From: Apoderus coryli
Lineage: Eukaryota; Arthropoda; Insecta; Coleoptera; Attelabidae
DNA length: 64,000 nt
Direction: 5' to 3'
NCBI GenBank assembly: GCA_911728435.2
Contig: OU452204.1
Coordinates: 6,076,001 to 6,140,000, forward strand
The notes under the pieces are model-generated. The model was not told where the DNA came from, made no database searches, and saw only the letters and a program-made list of their open reading frames with translations. A program made the translations under genes and the position numbers. Below, in pieces: positions 59,451 to 64,000 of this stretch (positions are counted from its first letter, which is position 1; the number at the start of each line of letters is the position of its first letter).

Positions 59451-59639
59451 CTGCAACAAAAGAATATATAAAAATCAGTTGGAGATATCGATTTATTCAT
59501 CGTTAAAAGGGGAGAATAAGGGTTTTGATACTTTACAGAAATGTACTTGTTTTTATTTAGGAATTTAGAAAACAGAATGTCTTCGATTGCGATTGTATAA
59601 ATTTTATAAATACATTCTACAGATCATAGGTATATATTA

Positions 59640-60260
59640 TTTAAAATATTTTCCAACGAGCGTGTGGTATACTGCACTTTTCCACACTCAATGCGTAAAG
59701 TTACTTTCCCGCACTATTTTTAATGTTGCTATAAATATAAATCGAACATTTTACCATTTTTCTCTTATGACACATTAATAATAACTGATATTATTATAAC
59801 AATATTTTGACACATTTGTCAATTTTTGTTAACTGAATTGTCAGTTTGACAGTTCAGGTTAATAAACACACGAAAATGCCGTCTGGGACTGCGAAATTTG
59901 AAGTGCTTGTAAGAAAAAATTTGTGCCTAACACATCCAAGTGTCTTTTTCGCCGATAAGTAGGTACTCTCCGCACTTGTTAGGTAAATACCTACATATTT
60001 CCAACAAGCGTGCGTAAAGTGCACTTTTCCGCATTTTTGTTAGTGGAGAAAGTTGCACTAACAAAAGCTGTGAAATTACTATTTCGCACTTAGTGCTGTA
60101 AAGTTAGTTGTCCACACGATTTTTCAAATGTATTAAACTACAAACGTAAGCTAGTTTTTTTTACCATTGTGGCTAGTTATTGCTACGGTTTGGCCTGTAC
60201 TTTTTGGTTTTGCAAATGTTTAAGTGTACCTAACACACGCGGAAAGTGTCTTTTCCGCAC
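59640..60260. repeat. Region of reiterated tttccgca / gcgtaaagt motifs
   Basis: Variants of gcgtaaagt-cacttttccgca occur at about 59660-59725, 60010-60040 and 60235-60265 in both orientations, beside repeated tgacagttc-type words. Not resolved into a unit; probably a decayed element. Confidence 0.35.
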
Positions 60261-60740
60261 ATGATGGATGGCCGAACTCCACTGCGAGTTGTTCGTTGTT
60301 CAAGAAAACAAGTTATATACAAAAGGGTAACAAATTTTATTTTAGTATCTTTCCGAGGTCTCAAAATAACAAGAAAATATAAAGAAAAATCCTAAAATTA
60401 ATAGATATTGATACATTGTTAGACAAGTATATAATACTTCTGTAAGAGGAACGGGCGATAAAGTGAGGTGAGCAAAGATATCTGATATTTGGCATTAAAG
60501 AAAACTTGATGTGAGAGTACATTATTAATGTTGCATAAGGTTTTATATTTTCAATTTCAATTTTTAAAGGCCTCATAAACAAAAACATGTAACTTGTTAT
60601 ATATATTTAAGCGAATTAACTTGTTATAGTTTTAAGCAGCCCCAAAAATGGTACTGTATATGTAAAACTTGTTAAGGTTATTTGTTTTTCAGAATGTCCT
60701 ATTTTCGAATATTCTTGATTCTTTCTTCTTCTCTACTTTA

Positions 60741-60965
60741 CACGGAAAAAAATCTATTCTTATAAGTTTATTAATCTTAAAAGTCATGTCGCAAGAGTGG
60801 TAATATTTCATTTAACTAAAACATTATTCTTATTTAGTAAGACTAAGATAATACTCCCGCTAGTAGAGTAGATACTTGAATCAAGTATAGGTATTATTGT
60901 TTCATGTGGAATACTTAGTTATATTATACCTATATACATTATACTTCAATAGATTTTTTTCTACG
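60741..60965. mobile_element. Small inverted-end element
   Basis: cacggaaaaaaatctatt at the left and the inverse aatagatttttttctacg at the right, enclosing about 190 bp of non-coding DNA. Confidence 0.5.
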
Positions 60966-60984
60966 ACTGTCTTTAAATGCCTTT

Positions 60985-61054
60985 ATTATATGTTCAATCA
61001 TGATTTGAAAATGTAGTACATTATATGTTCAATCATGATTTGAAAATGTAGTAC
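60985..61054. repeat. Perfect 35-bp tandem duplication
   Basis: The unit attatatgttcaatcatgat... is present twice head to tail (60985-61019, 61020-61054) with no difference. Confidence 0.95.
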
Positions 61055-61180
61055 ATTGTAATGCTGTTTATCCATTTTGTCACGAAAAAAAAATGAAAAT
61101 TTTTAGACCCTTCATAGTTATATTTAGATTAATTTTACTTAAATATTTTAAAAATAAAGAGTTTGTGTCACATTATTTAC

Positions 61181-61243
61181 CCGTGCGTAATAATATTTCC
61201 CACTTCTTGCCTAGCAACTAGTGGGATATATTATTACGCACGG
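61181..61243. repeat. Hairpin-forming inverted repeat, 23-bp arms
   Basis: ccgtgcgtaataatatttcc... (61181-61203) against 61221-61243, one mismatch, 17-base spacer. Confidence 0.9.
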
Positions 61244-61550
61244 ATAAAATTTCCTGGTAATGACAAAAGTAGCGGCGGGCATGAAAAATCACCATAGCAA
61301 CGCCGAAAATACAAACACCAAATTGACAGTTTTGGTATTTATAATTAATAATAATTATAATTAAGTATTTCGCTAATTTCAAAACACATAAACAGTGATA
61401 GTGAATATAGTTTAACACCACCTAGTCAATTTAATACTTCTAATTTATCGTATTTAGGCTTATACGCTAACAATGGTAAGTTTTGAAAAACAAATATTTT
61501 CCTAAAAATTATGTTAAATTAATTCAAAAGCATTAAAACAGTCGTAGAAA

Positions 61551-61683
61551 AAGTATAGTGTGAAACTCACATGAAATGACCATTTCCTACTCGTATGATT
61601 TGCAGCACTCGCCTGCGGCTCATGCTGCAAACGATCATACTCGTAGGAAATATATGTCATTTCATGTTCGTTGCACAATATAC
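61551..61683. mobile_element. Fold-back element with about 55-bp arms
   Basis: The left arm runs from agtatagtgtgaaactcaca through tttcctactcgtatgatt-tgcagca. The right arm is its inverse from tgctgcaaacgatcatactc to ttgcacaatatact. Short centre; non-coding. Confidence 0.75.
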
Positions 61684-62953
61684 TATTGTATTACTTTCTA
61701 ATTAATAAACATAATCCATTATCATCATGCGCGTTGTAGACTATAGTCTTTACCCAAGAAGAGTGGCGTAAATTCAGTATTAACTATCTTCGTATAAATA
61801 TAAGATGTCCCAATACAAAAATATATTTAATAAATTGTATATTTTTATATCAAGTAAATACACAACTTACATCCAAGAGTAGATGAATATTTAAATTGTG
61901 TGTTGATTAATCTTAACTGAAGCATTATTTTACTTGCACCAAATATTTATCTCTATAAGGATAACACTATTCTTATTCTATATCACTTCTGTGACACTGT
62001 CTTATTTGCCTCAGTTGTAAAACAGGAAGGACCAAACAATTTAAATACTAGGCAAAATATTTGCTCAGGATTCTTTTTTAAATTGGTTTTATGAATATAA
62101 ATTATATACTTATTTAATAAAAAAAATATATAGGTACATCCAGCTTTGTCACTCAAAATTAATATGGGTTGGGGTTTTTTCAACATTAAGTAATAGTATA
62201 TCATTAAAGTCTTGTAATTTCAATATAAAAGAACAGGTAATCTAACGGAATACAGTGGTGCGAAGAGGCACTGAGCACCCCCTCGAATTTTAAAAAACAA
62301 CAACAATTAAGATTTGGTAGTAAACAAGTTTACTAGTCATAATATAGTAACATTAATATCTACAAATTATTTAAATCCATTTAAAATTTTTACATTATAC
62401 GAGTAATCATAATCAGGATATTATGATCTAATATTTTTCTTAAACTACAATTTTTTTAATGTGTTTTCTTGATAAATAAACCTGTATTAGCTTAATTAGT
62501 GGTCATTTTTTAGTAGTTTTAGTCCATTATACAATAACTGAAAAACAAGTATGCCTCTCGAATACATTTCTGGCTACGCCACTGCCTACTATAAGGACAC
62601 ATTATTTATATCAATATTTCATTTTAATTATACTAAACATAAAGACCAAGATATTCAGTTACCCGCATTCAATTAAGTTTATAAAGTAATTCCAATATTT
62701 ATATAAAATTTTATTATTTAGATAGACGTATCGAAGGTAATTGGCGTTATTAACGCTATTTGTGATAGTTTTCTAACACATACTTTTACCGGGTAATAAA
62801 TATTTAGCGCACCTGGTAGATTTATTATTTATAATAGGCAATAATGTATAATTATTCCTATAGCAACCGTTTGCATGTCACAATGAGAATTTCTTATTTT
62901 GCGTCCCTTATAATGGTAATGAAAAATCGTTTCATTAGCCTACGGTAAACGTG

Positions 62954-62983
62954 CTGATAAAGGTGCTTTTCTAGCAAAACGTT
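62954..62983 (+). ncRNA. Very degenerate hammerhead-like motif
   Basis: CUGAUAA, helix GCU/AGC, AAAACGUUU. It resembles the family F motif but with two core changes. Confidence 0.22.
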
Positions 62984-63256
62984 TAAAAATATAACGCTAC
63001 AGGATTTTATAAAAAAATAAACTGCCCTTCAAGACCCGACTCGGTCTTTAAACAATAATAATATATATAATAATATCCAACCCTTTCCCAAAAGTTATTC
63101 TGCTTGACTTTCTACAGTTTTTATTTGGATATTAATACTTTTTTTGTTCTTTTAACGAACGCATTGAATTTCACAACTTTCCTTGAACATTTTCCTAAAA
63201 TACGAGTAGTTACTAAGTAATACTTCTTCTATTATAACATACTCTTACAGAACCGA

Positions 63257-63645
63257 AAGCTCTGTGCAAATTGGGTGCCGCGTGAGCTCAGTGTCGACTT
63301 AAACAACAACGAATTGATGCTTCAGAGGAGTGTTTGGCGCTGTTAAACCACAACAAATGATATTTGACAATGGATGAAACATGGCTTCACTATTACACAC
63401 TAGAATCCAAAAGACAGTCAGCTCAGTGGACAGCAATCGGCGAACTGAATCCAAAGCGAGCAAAGACGCAACAATCGGTCGGTAAGGTGATGGCATCTGT
63501 ATTTCGGGATGCGAACGAAGTAATACTCATCAGCTACCTCCAAAAAGGAACCACCATCAACAGCGACTATTACTGTGCACTTTTGGATTGATTGAAGGCC
63601 GAAATCGCAAAGAAACGGCCCCATTTGCACAAGAAAAAAGTGTTG
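63257..63645 (+). pseudogene. mariner transposase fragment
   Basis: The frame KLCANWVPRELSVDL, after a frameshift, continues as an open 75-codon piece TMDETWLHYYTLESKRQSAQ, then GKVMASVFRDANEVI and INSDYYCALLD. After one stop it reads KAEIAKKRPHLHKKKVLFL. These are classic mariner (Mos1-like) motifs including the first catalytic Asp in MDETW. The sequence breaks off where the second Asp would follow. Confidence 0.88.
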
Positions 63646-64000
63646 TTCCTGTTAACTACTGTTTGTATTTATGAAAATATAGTTAAACTTTTATATAAAA
63701 TGAACTTTATTGACGAAATAACAAAGTAAGTATTTCTTGACAAAACTTAATGACATGAACTGGTATTTCGTAATAATAATAAAATATGAATATACAGGGT
63801 ATTTGATCAACCCTAACACCTTCCCCTTTTAGGAAAGATCGTCTCGGAAACAGAGAATCTGTTTGGCTGTCGTCTGGTTTCGTTGAGGCCTTTGTTGAAC
63901 TTCGTTCGCTGAAGACGTTGATGGTTCTATCAAGTTGTATGAAGAAGTTGAAGGAATGGCTGCTTCCAATTTTAATTCGTTTTCAACTAATTCCAGATAG

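Noticed and set aside
62255..62575. Possible hAT element (cagtggtgcg ... ctacgccactg ends)
   Set aside because: Only about eight terminal bases match and no 8-bp target duplication is visible.

Overview
The window is about two-thirds A+T and looks like insect chromosomal DNA. The only host gene I can name with confidence is an Iroquois-class TALE homeobox gene, most likely mirror (mirr), on the minus strand. Its last three exons in the window are at 59341-59450, 30335-30639 and 29628-30241. They join in frame with canonical GT/AG boundaries and encode the last 342 residues. The first of these introns is about 28.7 kb. The 5' exons lie beyond position 64000. I cannot fix the order; a large-genome insect such as a beetle fits the repeat content, but this is a guess.

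Almost everything else is mobile DNA, much of it nested. 1-28.6 kb is the 3' side of mirr. It holds a decayed mariner-related transposase, two opposed LINE copies of one family, a BEL/Pao pol relic split by one of those LINEs and ending in a 113-bp palindrome, RTE and other LINE tails, and a 3-kb transposon with long inverted arms (12601-15560). The left arm of that transposon carries two younger insertions. A second, degraded transposon with long terminal repeats lies at 27051-28562. 28.6-30.6 kb carries the mirr 3' end. 30.6-59.3 kb is the giant intron. It holds a 2.4-kb transposon with an intact 566-codon frame (31400-33811), a piggyBac relic at a TTAA site (55765-57165), LINE and mariner relics, and a 1.7-kb TA-flanked element with palindromic subterminal motifs (46814-48488). 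59.45-64 kb is more intron, with small palindromic elements and a mariner fragment.

The most striking signal is a set of at least thirteen dispersed hammerhead-ribozyme-like motifs (CUGANGA, helix II, GAAAC) in several unrelated repeat families. In many copies helix I and helix II still pair although their sequences differ, and one pair of copies shows a compensatory change. One copy lies in a 728-bp non-coding element flanked by a 15-bp target duplication, with the empty site preserved in the opposite arm of the host transposon. This points to short retroposed elements bearing hammerhead ribozymes, in the manner of Penelope-like elements or retrozymes.

Stretches not listed (for example 1200-1840, 2850-3600, 15560-16840, 33900-36800, 42600-44500, 48490-50200, 52650-54170) are A+T-rich sequence in which I see no supportable gene or structured repeat.
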